A DNA stretch of 64,000 nucleotides from Candidatus Gastranaerophilales bacterium. GTDB taxonomy: Bacteria; Cyanobacteriota; Vampirovibrionia; Gastranaerophilales; Gastranaerophilaceae. The first letter of the stretch is position 1, and the number at the start of each line of letters is the position of its first letter. The notes under the pieces are model-generated. The model did not search any database and had not been told where the DNA came from. It saw only the letters and a list, made by a program, of their open reading frames with translations. The stretch is taken from NCBI GenBank assembly GCA_944324225.1, contig CALUVL010000005.1, forward strand, positions 1 to 64,000. The letters are read 5' to 3'. Positions 15,968 to 24,510 of this stretch are shown in pieces. The translations under genes and the position numbers were made by a program.

Positions 15968-16909
15968 ATGACATCAGTACAAAATCATGGAAACCAGCAA
16001 ATACAAACAATTCCGACGCAGGTGAAGACAACCCAGGCACAACAAGCACAACAGGCTCCTGCACAAGTTATTCAACCACCACCGCTGGTTGCTCCGAACA
16101 ATTATACAACAACTCCCGCAGCGCAAACTGCGCCTCCGCCGAGTTATGCCGGAGTAAATATTCAAATATACAATCCCTCTGTTGGTATTCCTAATATCAA
16201 CCCGACTGGCAATATGCCTCAATCTCAGTCTCTCCCGGGAATTGCCTACCCCTCAAACTATTACACTCAAAATTACGGACTTCCACAGGGAGGAATTGTC
16301 GCACAGGGCGGTCAGGGCGGAAATGCAACAATTAATAATTATGCCGGAGTGCCCTCCGATGGTTCCGCAAATGGAAACAACAAGGCTTTAACAGACAATA
16401 ATTCGACAGCAAATAATACCAATAACAGTGAAAATTCATCAACTATAACAACAATGGCAACAACGACCAAAGAAACAAACGAAACAACAAAAAACGAAAC
16501 AAAGAAAAAAACAGAAAAAAGAAAAGTCGTTGAACTAACTGATGAATATATCAAGAATCTTGAAAACTACCTGAACAGTCAAGACAAAGAAGTCAGAATG
16601 ATGGGTGCAAAAGAAGTAATTGCACGGCTGCAGGAAGATGACAGCCGAAAAGACGACCCTGCACTCACAGCATTAATCAATAAAATGCTTCAGGATCCCT
16701 CGCAGGAAATAAGAATTCTTGCCTTGAGCATGCTGGATTCCCGAACCTGCACAGGAAACGATTACACTGTGAACGTTTTGAAAAAGATGCAGAATTCACA
16801 GACCGGCTACGGACAGGACGCAATGCAGGCAACCAATATTCTTCTCAAAATGTCAGGCAACGTAGTGGAAAAAGAATTTGAAGTTCCTGAAAACTCCGCG
16901 AAAAAATAA
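15968..16909 (+). CDS. protein with long disordered N-terminus and HEAT-like C-terminal domain
   Basis: 313 aa, no signal peptide. Residues 1-185 are low-complexity, rich in Gln, Pro, Asn and Thr, ending in a Lys/Glu/Thr run (KETNETTKNETKKKTEKRK). Residues about 192-300 form helices with HEAT/armadillo character: YIKNLENYLNSQDKEVRMMG, ALTALINKMLQDPSQEIRIL. HEAT repeats mediate protein contacts, so this looks like an adaptor or scaffold with a flexible tether. It is followed 11 bp later by the membrane protein gene at 16921, most likely in the same operon. Not recognised as a named family. Confidence 0.65.
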   Translation: MTSVQNHGNQQIQTIPTQVKTTQAQQAQQAPAQVIQPPPLVAPNNYTTTPAAQTAPPPSYAGVNIQIYNPSVGIPNINPTGNMPQSQSLPGIAYPSNYYTQNYGLPQGGIVAQGGQGGNATINNYAGVPSDGSANGNNKALTDNNSTANNTNNSENSSTITTMATTTKETNETTKNETKKKTEKRKVVELTDEYIKNLENYLNSQDKEVRMMGAKEVIARLQEDDSRKDDPALTALINKMLQDPSQEIRILALSMLDSRTCTGNDYTVNVLKKMQNSQTGYGQDAMQATNILLKMSGNVVEKEFEVPENSAKK

Positions 16910-16920
16910 GGTTTTAGATT

Positions 16921-17385
16921 ATGAGTATAGTAAGCGCAGTAAAAAACAATTATGGTAAATATATAGCAAAAGGTGTCGGCGCACTCGGGCTGGGGCTTGT
17001 GCTGCGTGATGCGCACAATATCGGAAAACTTCAGGCTGACGTTACATCTCAAACAATAGACGGAGATGTAAGCATGGATTTGTTTGAAAACTCTCAGCGT
17101 CTGGATTCTCCAAGCCTTTTAAAAAGTGAAGTTAAAGATAAAATTTTCAAATGGCAGCTCGGAAGCAACTTCTTAAGTTTCTTTAATTCTGCCGCCGGAT
17201 ATTTTTCGGGATTATTCTCAATGATGGCTGAAAGTGTAGTTCCTCTTGGCCTGTCAGCGGTTGCTCTGCTTGCTAAAGGCAAAAAACTTGCCTGCGGAAG
17301 CGCAATCGGTCTTGCAGCTTATGCCGGCCTCAGTCTGATTAAAGACGGCTTTGGAATCGGCTCGCCCAAGTACCTGAGGAAATAG
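16921..17385 (+). CDS. unknown membrane-associated protein
   Basis: 154 aa. An amphipathic/hydrophobic segment at about 12-30 (YIAKGVGALGLGLVLRDAH) and two Gly/Ala-rich hydrophobic stretches at about 85-112 and 120-140 suggest membrane association. No family recognised. It is probably co-expressed with the HEAT-like protein upstream (11-bp spacer). It ends 13 bp from the convergent trmD gene. Confidence 0.6.
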   Translation: MSIVSAVKNNYGKYIAKGVGALGLGLVLRDAHNIGKLQADVTSQTIDGDVSMDLFENSQRLDSPSLLKSEVKDKIFKWQLGSNFLSFFNSAAGYFSGLFSMMAESVVPLGLSAVALLAKGKKLACGSAIGLAAYAGLSLIKDGFGIGSPKYLRK

Positions 17386-17398
17386 CCGCAGTTTAATT

Positions 17399-18070
17399 TT
17401 ACTTTAACAAATCAGGACGCTTAAGTCGTGTTCTTATGAGTCTTTGCTGATTGCGGAACTCGGTAATTTCCTTATGATTCCCGTTCAAAAGCACTTCTGG
17501 AACCCTCAACCCCCTGAATTCTCTCGGTTTTGTATATTGCGGATACTCAAGAAGACCGTCTGAAAAACTGTCATCTTCCGCACTTTCTATCTTGCCGAGA
17601 GTCCCCTCTAATTTACGACTGACTGCATCAATCAGACAAAGTGCCGGTAACTCTCCTCCTGTCAAAACGAAATCTCCAAGCGAAATTTCTCTGGGCTTTA
17701 TAATATCCCTTATTCTTTCATCAAACCCCTCATAATGTCCGCAAAGACAAATAATCTGGTCATATTGCGCAAGCTCTTTTACAATCTTTTCGCACATAGG
17801 CTCGCCCTGCGGTGAAAGCATTATCGTAACAGAATTTCCGACATGCTCTACGCTTTCGTAAGCCTCGACATAAGGCTGCGGCATCAAAACCATTCCGGCT
17901 CCGCCGCCGTAAGGGGTATCATCAACTTTTCTGTGCCTGTCATGGGTAAAATGACGGGGGTTTATTGTATTAACCTCAATCACACCGGCCGCAATTGCAC
18001 GTTTTAGAATACTATATGAACAGTGGGTTTCTATCATTTCCGGAAACAAAGTCAAAACATCAAATCTCAT
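17399..18070 (-). CDS. trmD: tRNA (guanine37-N1)-methyltransferase TrmD
   Basis: Methylates G37 next to the anticodon in tRNAs reading CNN/GGG codons, preventing +1 frameshifts. At 223 aa it is at the short end of the usual 230-250. Trefoil-knot SAM-binding signatures are present: DDTPYGGGAGMVL, LCGHYEGFDERI, GDFVLTGGELP, and the ending YTKPREFRGLRVPEVL with NGNHKEI. The ATG overlaps the rimM stop by 4 bp. The usual downstream rplS is absent; a convergent gene follows instead. Confidence 0.96.
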   Translation of the reverse strand: MRFDVLTLFPEMIETHCSYSILKRAIAAGVIEVNTINPRHFTHDRHRKVDDTPYGGGAGMVLMPQPYVEAYESVEHVGNSVTIMLSPQGEPMCEKIVKELAQYDQIICLCGHYEGFDERIRDIIKPREISLGDFVLTGGELPALCLIDAVSRKLEGTLGKIESAEDDSFSDGLLEYPQYTKPREFRGLRVPEVLLNGNHKEITEFRNQQRLIRTRLKRPDLLK

Positions 18071-18579
18071 TCCAGAAGCCCCGCAATATTGTTTATTGTA
18101 ATCTTTTTTTCCTTAAGACTTACATCTGTCACTATGGCCTTTACAAATGGCACAAGCGACACATTCTTAGACTTAGTTTTGACTGAAAGTAAATCCGTTG
18201 CTCCGTTATTTGAAACACCGATTACAAACCCTACTTTTTCTCCTTTTTCGTCCACAACATCAAGCCCGACAAGCTCATCTATCAAAAATTCGTCTTCTTC
18301 AAGAGCTTCTCTTATCGTATTTTCTTCGACAAAAAGCAGACTCCCTTTATAATCGAGAAGTTCATCAATAGAATTTATACCATCAAACTTTACTATGGCA
18401 AAATTCTTGTGAAGACGCACGCTTTTTATCTTAAGCGGAGCATATTCATCATGATTTTTAACAAAAACTTCTTTCAACCCGCAAAAGAACTCTTCCTGAT
18501 TTCGAGAAAAGCCCACTTTAGCTTCCCCTTGAATACCATGAAAATTCAAAATCTTTCCGACAGAAATAAATTTTGTCAT
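18067..18579 (-). CDS. rimM: 16S rRNA processing protein RimM
   Basis: Assists maturation of the 30S subunit head, binding ribosomal protein S19. It is 170 aa, the usual length. The N-terminal RimM barrel starts FISVGKILNFHGIQGEAKVG, and the PRC-barrel C-terminal half contains DELVGLDVVDEKGEKVG and VPFVKAIVTDVSLKEKKI. It overlaps both neighbours by 4 bp (upstream zinc-ribbon gene and downstream trmD), a tight translational-coupling arrangement. Confidence 0.95.
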   Translation of the reverse strand: MTKFISVGKILNFHGIQGEAKVGFSRNQEEFFCGLKEVFVKNHDEYAPLKIKSVRLHKNFAIVKFDGINSIDELLDYKGSLLFVEENTIREALEEDEFLIDELVGLDVVDEKGEKVGFVIGVSNNGATDLLSVKTKSKNVSLVPFVKAIVTDVSLKEKKITINNIAGLLE

Positions 18580-19673
18580 GACTCAGCCGGTTCTTCAACC
18601 TTTTTAGGCTTTCTGCCACGCTTTGGCTTTTCCTCCGCAGCAGTTTCAGTTTCCGGCTCAACCGGGGCTGCATCTTGAACAGGTTCCTGTGCATCATCAG
18701 AAGCATCTGAATTAGCAACTTCCTCAGCCGCTTTTTTAGCAGCCTTTTCTGCCGCTTTCGCTGCGGCTTTGGCTTCTGCTGCAGCCTGATGCTCTTCCAT
18801 TTTCTTTTTAAATTCTTCCGGAATATCGGTACGATCCTGATTCCATCTCTGCAATCCCATTTGCGAACGGATTAAGCCGATACCTACGTGAACTCTCCAC
18901 TCATCCATTTTCAACTGTGCTGCTATTATCTTGTGACACCCAATAGGCGGAAGTGGCAACAGAGGCTCATACAGGTTTTTGATTGCAAAAAGCTGATCCG
19001 GTGAAATCGCAAGTTTACGTTTCGGGAACGGAAGTTTTGGAAGCATCAACTTTTGTCTTACGAGATTGATCCCAAAAAATACTTTTCTTGGTTCAATTCC
19101 GATTTTTTCAGCAATAACTTCATGTGCATCCGGATTTGGAAGCGGAAGCATAGCTTTATAAAGCAATTCAATTTGTTCAAGCTGTTCTTTACTTACTAAA
19201 AGCTGTTTTGGAGCTTTCGGCTTGCCTCCCGGTCTTCTGTTGTTAAATCTGTTATTTCCCTGCGGACGACGGTTGTTAAATCTGTTGTTATAACCGCCCT
19301 GCTGTGGTCTTTGATTGTTGCGGCGCTGATTATAGCCGCCCTGATTTCTGTTATAACCGCCCTGACGGTTGTTATCACGTCTGTAGCCGCCCTGATTGTT
19401 ATAATTGCGCTGCTGCGGTCTGCGATATCCCTGATTATCATTTCCGCCGCTTGAATAACTGCTGTAGAATTGCGGTTTATCTTCGGTGCTGTAGCTTCTT
19501 AAAGCCTGTTCATTATCTGATGAAGACTGAGATGAGGCAACGATATCGCCTCCGTCTGCTGATGGATTAATCATCATTTTTTTATCAGGATACAAACAAT
19601 CCGGACATATTACTCTTTTGGGGTTTTTCGTCTCAAATTCACGCCCGCATTTAACGCACTTGTTTACATACAT
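18576..19673 (-). CDS. zinc-ribbon, RG-rich protein with two ~60-aa repeats and AT-hook-like tail
   Basis: 365 aa, not recognised as a named family. Order of parts: a CxxC...CxxC zinc ribbon (Cys6, 9, 23, 26); a linker; a stretch at about 80-152 dominated by Gly, Arg, Asn, Gln and Tyr (YNRNQGGYNQRR type), like RGG/RNA-binding segments; two tandem repeats at about 158-218 and 221-278 sharing QL..I..LY..LLPLP....H..IA and V..GI.L.R; an Ala/Lys/Glu coiled coil at about 286-320; an acidic tail; and KRGRKPKK (350-357), an AT-hook-like motif. It is the first gene of an operon with rimM and trmD, where rpsP or an RNA-binding protein often sits. A nucleic-acid-binding role in translation or ribosome assembly is inferred. 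Confidence 0.75.
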   Translation of the reverse strand: MYVNKCVKCGREFETKNPKRVICPDCLYPDKKMMINPSADGGDIVASSQSSSDNEQALRSYSTEDKPQFYSSYSSGGNDNQGYRRPQQRNYNNQGGYRRDNNRQGGYNRNQGGYNQRRNNQRPQQGGYNNRFNNRRPQGNNRFNNRRPGGKPKAPKQLLVSKEQLEQIELLYKAMLPLPNPDAHEVIAEKIGIEPRKVFFGINLVRQKLMLPKLPFPKRKLAISPDQLFAIKNLYEPLLPLPPIGCHKIIAAQLKMDEWRVHVGIGLIRSQMGLQRWNQDRTDIPEEFKKKMEEHQAAAEAKAAAKAAEKAAKKAAEEVANSDASDDAQEPVQDAAPVEPETETAAEEKPKRGRKPKKVEEPAES

Positions 19674-19817
19674 ATTGAAAGCCTCTTAATTTGAAAAAAT
19701 AATTGCATAATAAAAAATCGATTTAAAAAATTACTCCTCGGTAATAATATAAATATCAATATACTTAATATTCATATATTAACACATGTACAAAATATTT
19801 GCAAGTATGAATATTTT

Positions 19818-20255
19818 TTATTTTTCAACCAGAAACGTAACCGGCCCGTCATTAACAAGTGAAACATCCATCATAGCGCGGAATTTGCCTGTTTCTATCT
19901 TCAATCCTGATGCTTTAAGATTTTTGACAAAATCTTCATATAATTTGTTTGCAAATTCTGGTGCCGCAGCACTATCAAAACTCGGACGGGTCCCCTTACG
20001 GCAATCTGCACAAAGCGTAAACTGCGATACCACAAGGATTTCCCCGGAAACATCCTGTATTGAAAAATTCATTTTTTCGTTTTCGTCTTCAAATATTCTT
20101 AAATTTAGCAGTTTTTGTGCTAATTTTTCGGCATTTTCAACTGTATCAGACTTTTCTACACCTAACAACACAAGCATGCCCGTATCAATAGACGAATACA
20201 ATTTACCTTCTATTGCAACCGAAGCATTTTTAACTCTTTGAATCAGTGCTTTCAT
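19818..20255 (-). CDS. dtd: D-aminoacyl-tRNA deacylase Dtd
   Basis: Hydrolyses D-amino acids (and glycine mischarged on tRNA-Ala) from tRNA, protecting translation. It is 145 aa from the ATG at 20255, the standard length. Signatures: MKALIQRVKNASVAIEG at the start, SQFTLCADCRKGTRPSF in the middle, and the cross-subunit Gly-Pro motif NDGPVTF near the end. An in-frame TTG four codons upstream lies directly on the AGGAAAGG site, so the ATG is preferred. The start lies inside the 3' end of rlmN (26-bp overlap). Confidence 0.94.
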   Translation of the reverse strand: MKALIQRVKNASVAIEGKLYSSIDTGMLVLLGVEKSDTVENAEKLAQKLLNLRIFEDENEKMNFSIQDVSGEILVVSQFTLCADCRKGTRPSFDSAAAPEFANKLYEDFVKNLKASGLKIETGKFRAMMDVSLVNDGPVTFLVEK

Positions 20256-21279
20256 TTTGTTTTTCAACCTTTCCTCTTAACTGCCCGCAAGCCGCGTCTA
20301 TATCTGCACCGCGTTCCAGCCGAACAGTTACCTTCTTGCCTGAGTGTTCAAGTAAATATTTGAATTTTTGGATTGAATTGTTTGACGGACGCTGATAATC
20401 GTTCTTTGCAACAGGATTATAAGGGATTAAATTTATATTGCATTTGATATCGTGTAAATATCCTGCAAGCTCTTTAGCACATTCAACGGTATCGTTTAGA
20501 TCCTTTATTAACAGGTATTCTATCGTAATTCGTCTGCCGGTTTTGTCAACGTAGCTTTTCAGGGCCTTTTTCAATTGCGCCATGTCATACTTGTTCTCTA
20601 TCGGCATAATCCGTTTTCTGATTTCATGGTTCGGCGCATGCAGGGAAAGCGCAAGCGTTGACTGCATATCATTCTCCGCAAGTTTATAAATCTGCGGGAC
20701 AATTCCACTTGTGGAAACAGTAATTCTTCTTGCTCCTATCTGGAAACTGTCATTGAAGATTTCCATAGCCTTTAGAACGTTATCAAGGTTCAAAAGCGGT
20801 TCACCCTGCCCCATAAAGACTATATTTGTAACTTTCAGCCCCGTATCCCTTTGTATTGTCAATACTTGTTCTATAATCTCTTTATACGTAAGATTTCGGA
20901 TAAAGCCACGCTTTCCTGTTGCGCAAAAAGAACAATTAACAGCACATCCGATTTGTGAACTTACGCAGGCCGTGAGGTTTGCCCGATTGTCGAACCTCAT
21001 CAGCACAGTTTCCACGCACTCGCCGTCTGGATATTCTATTAAATATTTAATTGTTCCGTCTTTGCTTACCTGTTTAACTTTGACCTTGACATCACTCACG
21101 CAGGCAATTTGCTTTAATTCCATCCTGAATTTTGCGGACAAATCTGTCATATCATCAATCGACTTGACTGATTTCAAATAAATCCAGTTATGAATCTGGC
21201 GGGCTCTGAATTTTGATGCTTTTAAACCATCGGTTATTTCTTCTATTTCTTTTAAACTTAGCCCTGATAATACTTTCAT
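20230..21279 (-). CDS. rlmN: dual-specificity 23S rRNA A2503 / tRNA A37 C2-methyltransferase RlmN
   Basis: Radical-SAM enzyme that methylates C2 of adenosine 2503 in 23S rRNA and A37 of some tRNAs. It is 349 aa. The radical-SAM cluster motif is in GCAVNCSFCATG, preceded by ACVSSQIG; FMGQGEPLLN is the SAM-binding GEP motif; the ending has VTVRLERGADIDAACGQL, whose Cys is the transient methyl-carrying partner. The start overlaps the upstream Cys-cluster gene by 4 bp, so ykgJ-like, rlmN and dtd form one operon. Confidence 0.96.
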   Translation of the reverse strand: MKVLSGLSLKEIEEITDGLKASKFRARQIHNWIYLKSVKSIDDMTDLSAKFRMELKQIACVSDVKVKVKQVSKDGTIKYLIEYPDGECVETVLMRFDNRANLTACVSSQIGCAVNCSFCATGKRGFIRNLTYKEIIEQVLTIQRDTGLKVTNIVFMGQGEPLLNLDNVLKAMEIFNDSFQIGARRITVSTSGIVPQIYKLAENDMQSTLALSLHAPNHEIRKRIMPIENKYDMAQLKKALKSYVDKTGRRITIEYLLIKDLNDTVECAKELAGYLHDIKCNINLIPYNPVAKNDYQRPSNNSIQKFKYLLEHSGKKVTVRLERGADIDAACGQLRGKVEKQNESTDSKS

Positions 21280-21953
21280 AAATTCACCGAAATTTTATCT
21301 TTGTAATATTCCACAACCTCAATCATAGCATGAAGAAGCAAAACTGTATCTTCCGTTTTTTCTCTCCACCTGCAGAACCCGCAGGAAGAAGGCAATATAC
21401 ACAAAGGATTGTCCGGAAAATCACGGCAAATTTGCGGACGATTTTCATAATCCGAACATCTTTTATCTTCTGTAAGCTTTGGACAATGATAAAAATAAAC
21501 TTCATCTTCCTTATTTGCTTCCAAAAGTGCAATATATTCCGGATAAACCTTCCTTGCATCTTCTTTAGATCCATAAGGAATAAAAACGCTCAAAAACTGA
21601 CGGGCAAAATTATCTCCGCTATCAGCCCGCTTTTGAAGTTCTGCCGGCGAAAATTCACTGCAGGCAAGATTACAGCAGGTTGCACAGCCTGTACAGCTAT
21701 ACCCTTTTCGCTCTGCTAACACATCCTGAAACTTTAAATATATGTCTTTTGAAACTTTATTTTCCAGAATATTCAAAAATTCAACCTGCCATTTTCTGCC
21801 ATCGCTGCCTTCTTCAAACCTTGAAAAAATATCATTAGAAACATTTTCCGGCTTTATTCTGTCTGCAAGCTTTTGAATTTCTGCGGCAGAAAACTTAAAC
21901 TTTTCTCTGAATTTGGTACGCTGTTTTTCAACAAGGGTATTCAAGTCACTCAT
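21276..21953 (-). CDS. YkgJ-type cysteine cluster protein
   Basis: 225 aa, second YkgJ-family member. After a charged helical N-terminus, CTGCATCCNLAC supplies the CxxCxxCC motif at about 97-104; further groups are CPKLTEDKRCSDYENRP, ICRDFPDNPLC and SSCGFCRW. A metal or Fe-S site is likely. It is first in the operon with rlmN, itself a radical-SAM Fe-S enzyme, and overlaps it by 4 bp, so a role linked to that enzyme is worth considering; this is inference from context only. Confidence 0.8.
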   Translation of the reverse strand: MSDLNTLVEKQRTKFREKFKFSAAEIQKLADRIKPENVSNDIFSRFEEGSDGRKWQVEFLNILENKVSKDIYLKFQDVLAERKGYSCTGCATCCNLACSEFSPAELQKRADSGDNFARQFLSVFIPYGSKEDARKVYPEYIALLEANKEDEVYFYHCPKLTEDKRCSDYENRPQICRDFPDNPLCILPSSCGFCRWREKTEDTVLLLHAMIEVVEYYKDKISVNL

Positions 21954-22111
21954 GCCAAAATCATAGCATAAAAGCTTAAGCCTTCAAATTTACTATTTTG
22001 GGGATTAGAAGTTTACCTAAATTAATATGTAATGTATCATGTCAGCTTATCAAAATGGCACGCCCAGAAACAAGTCCAGGTGACTCTGAAGATACCGTTA
22101 AAGACCCTTCT

Positions 22112-22876
22112 CTACTCTTCATTACCATACATTGTTTTATATGCGTAATCTATTTTTTTATCCATTATATTTTCGCCTGATTGGTCAAGGATGTACATAT
22201 TTGCATAGTATGAAGTTGAATCAATTGCACCGTTTGCAACATTGTTTTCATTAAAATCCATTGCGTAATAGAATGCAGACATTTCTTTTTCTGATATTAC
22301 ACCGTCACCGTCATGGTCTAAACGATTGAAAATATTGTTATTTGAATCTTCCATCGATTTTATCTGCGCATCAGAAAGTCCCTCGTTCTGGAATTTCATA
22401 AAGGCTTCTTTGCTGATGGTTTCACTGCCGTCGCCGTATTTTGCTGAAATAAATTTTGTCATTGACCCGCCAAGCTTTTGAAAACCTGCACTTAGCGCAG
22501 ACATCATTTGCTGAGTTTCCTCAGGAGTCCTATTCGTCTTTGTCATCAATGCGGATATGTCATCTGAAATTACCGAAATTTTTACATCCTGAGCATTCAT
22601 CATTCTATTAAATAAATTATTAGCAATTTCACCTGTTCTAAGATTGCCTTCTGCAGGAGTATTGGCAACAATATTTGCAGAACTAGCACTTGAGGCTGAT
22701 GTTGGAACTTCCTGCACCGTACTTGATTTAGAAACTGACTTTCCAGCAATAGCATTTGCAAGCTTTCCAATTCCATCAGTAAACGTCTTCATTCCACTAG
22801 CAAGCGGATCTGTTTGTGTCTGCTGCGGACCTCTAACGTATGGATTATTATTCATCCAGGATATACCAAATGCCAT
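22112..22876 (-). CDS. EF-hand calcium-binding-like protein
   Basis: 254 aa, no signal peptide. The N-terminal half is low-complexity (Ser/Ala/Thr-rich, with PQQTQTDPLASG). A helical segment at about 90-140 follows. A canonical EF-hand loop DHDGDGVISEKE sits at about 192-203, preceded by a helix (SMEDSNNNIFNRL) and followed by SAFYYAMDFNENN, which may be a degenerate second loop. It probably binds Ca2+. Partners unknown. It is monocistronic, with an ATG close to AT-rich upstream DNA and no clear strong RBS. Confidence 0.7.
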   Translation of the reverse strand: MAFGISWMNNNPYVRGPQQTQTDPLASGMKTFTDGIGKLANAIAGKSVSKSSTVQEVPTSASSASSANIVANTPAEGNLRTGEIANNLFNRMMNAQDVKISVISDDISALMTKTNRTPEETQQMMSALSAGFQKLGGSMTKFISAKYGDGSETISKEAFMKFQNEGLSDAQIKSMEDSNNNIFNRLDHDGDGVISEKEMSAFYYAMDFNENNVANGAIDSTSYYANMYILDQSGENIMDKKIDYAYKTMYGNEE

Positions 22877-22973
22877 GATAAAACCTCAATTTTTATACTC
22901 TAAATATATAAAGTATATATACCCAGTTAAATTTCACATGCATTCTATTTTGTTTACAAAAGTTTACATTAAA

Positions 22974-23981
22974 CTAATTTGTAATATCCCATCTTCCGCA
23001 GGTACCTCCCCAGCGAGCAATAATATTACCTTTTATATCTTTTATCTTTTCAACATGCTGAACTTCGTCACTGCCTTCAATTATTGTTATAACTTCACAG
23101 TTATTTGAACAGCCGTTACATTCACATGTTATTGAGTGAAAATGCATATCGCCAACCTGCCATCCTTTAAATTTCGTGGCGGCTTCTGTATACTGATGAT
23201 TTTCCATAGCCAGAAGCGCTGCGCCTATTGCCCCCATTGTCTGGTGATTGTCAGGAACAATAACTTTATGACCTAAGGCTTCTTCAAAAGCTTTTACCAT
23301 TCCCTGATTGGTTGCAACACCACCCTGGAAAGAAAATACAGGAAGAAGTTCTTTGCCTAAAGCAAGATTTGAAAGATAATTACGCACAAGCGCCTGACAG
23401 AGTCCATACAACAAATCCTCTACCGGATACCCGAGCTGTTGTTTATGAATGAGGTCACTTTCCGCAAAAACGCCGCAGCGACCGGCTATTCTTGCCGGAT
23501 TTGTCGATTTCAATGCGGTTTCACCAAACTTTTCTATCGGAACATTTAGTCTGTTTGCCTGCTGATCCAAAAAGCTTCCGGTACCCGCTGCACAAACCGT
23601 ATTCATTGCAAAATCCGTAACTATTCCGTCACGAAGTATAATAATTTTACTGTCCTGACCGCCAATTTCAAGAATTGTTTGAACTCCAGGAACATTTATG
23701 CTTGCGGCAACAGCATGGGCTGTAATTTCATTTTTTATTATATCAGCACCGACCAAAGCACCCGCAAGATTACGTCCGGAACCAGTCGTACCGACACCCA
23801 TTACATTATAGTCGGTTATTTTCTTTGCATAAAGCTCATTTAATCCCTTTTGTACAGCCAATACCGGTTTGCCGGCAGTTCTTAGCATATAGCTGTCTAC
23901 ATATTTGCCTTTTTCATCAACTAATGCTAATTTCGTCGTTACCGACCCTACATCTATCCCTAAATATACTGTTAAACTCAT
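22974..23981 (-). CDS. 2-hydroxyacyl-CoA dehydratase activase-type ATPase (BadF/BadG family)
   Basis: 335 aa ASKHA-fold ATPase. The phosphate loop is GIDVGSVTTKLALVD at 8-22; TILEIGGQDSKII is the second ATP motif. Cluster-ligand Cys are seen in VCAAGTGSFLD and GRCGVFAESDLIH, positions that hold the dimer-bridging [4Fe-4S] in characterised activases. A C-terminal extension of about 70 aa carries TCECNGCSNNCEV, a further Cys cluster. Activases drive one-electron transfer into a dehydratase, but no dehydratase subunit gene is adjacent, so this is an orphan copy. Promoter at 24049-24076. Confidence 0.85.
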   Translation of the reverse strand: MSLTVYLGIDVGSVTTKLALVDEKGKYVDSYMLRTAGKPVLAVQKGLNELYAKKITDYNVMGVGTTGSGRNLAGALVGADIIKNEITAHAVAASINVPGVQTILEIGGQDSKIIILRDGIVTDFAMNTVCAAGTGSFLDQQANRLNVPIEKFGETALKSTNPARIAGRCGVFAESDLIHKQQLGYPVEDLLYGLCQALVRNYLSNLALGKELLPVFSFQGGVATNQGMVKAFEEALGHKVIVPDNHQTMGAIGAALLAMENHQYTEAATKFKGWQVGDMHFHSITCECNGCSNNCEVITIIEGSDEVQHVEKIKDIKGNIIARWGGTCGRWDITN

Positions 23982-24048
23982 TTTTCACTTCCTTTTGTCA
24001 GTGCCGCATGCATATAAATTTTACGGCTATTGCTAAATCTGTAAACTA

Positions 24049-24076
24049 ATTTTAGCATAAACAAAGTCAACATCAA
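24049..24076 (-). promoter_or_regulatory. promoter of the activase gene
   Basis: Minus-strand TTGATG (24071-24076) and TAAAAT (24049-24054), 16-base spacer, about 70 bp before the start codon. Confidence 0.45.
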
Positions 24077-24133
24077 AATTTATGCAAAAAATTGATATTT
24101 CAAAGTATGCTGTATAATTCTGGTTCGATTAAG

Positions 24134-24415
24134 CTACTCATTCAACATTAGTAAATATTGTCTTTTTGTTTCTTCCAAGCGTTTTTCAAGAATTTTTAAA
24201 TGTTCTACTGCGACTTTGCTGTGCTCATCTACTTCCTGCTTCCAGACTTCAAGATTTTGTTTCTCAGATTCATCAGCTTCATCTAACACATTATGTTTCA
24301 TCAGTTTTTCTACTATTTTAGTCAAACTTTCACGTTCTTTTTTGATCTCTTCAAGCTGTTCCTGAAGATGCTTCAGCATTAATTCAGTATTTTTCTTTGA
24401 ATTGTTTTTATCCAT
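24134..24415 (-). CDS. small coiled-coil protein
   Basis: 93 aa from the ATG at 24415, which has GAAGGAGG eleven bases upstream; an earlier GTG in frame overlaps that site and is rejected. Almost the whole chain is predicted helix with heptads: LKHLQEQLEEIKKERESLTK and LKILEKRLEETKRQYLLML. No family recognised. It follows the longer coiled-coil gene, but a terminator lies between, so co-transcription would need readthrough. Confidence 0.6.
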   Translation of the reverse strand: MDKNNSKKNTELMLKHLQEQLEEIKKERESLTKIVEKLMKHNVLDEADESEKQNLEVWKQEVDEHSKVAVEHLKILEKRLEETKRQYLLMLNE

Positions 24416-24461
24416 ACAGTACCACACCTCCTTCTTCAGATAAATTGTCTTACAAACATAA

Positions 24462-24500
24462 GGATAATAAAAGCGCCGGAAGTAATCTTCCGGCGCCTAT
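24462..24500 (-). terminator. terminator after the long coiled-coil gene
   Basis: Perfect 10-bp stem GCGCCGGAAG/CTTCCGGCGC (24473-24482 with 24487-24496), followed leftward by TTTTATTATCC. It has the same GCGCCGG core as the terminators at 25701 and 56332. Confidence 0.8.
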
Positions 24501-24510
24501 ATATAACATA

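Noticed and set aside
17399-19673. Classical rpsP-rimM-trmD-rplS operon
   Set aside because: Neither rpsP nor rplS is present; the upstream gene is the zinc-ribbon protein and the downstream gene is convergent.
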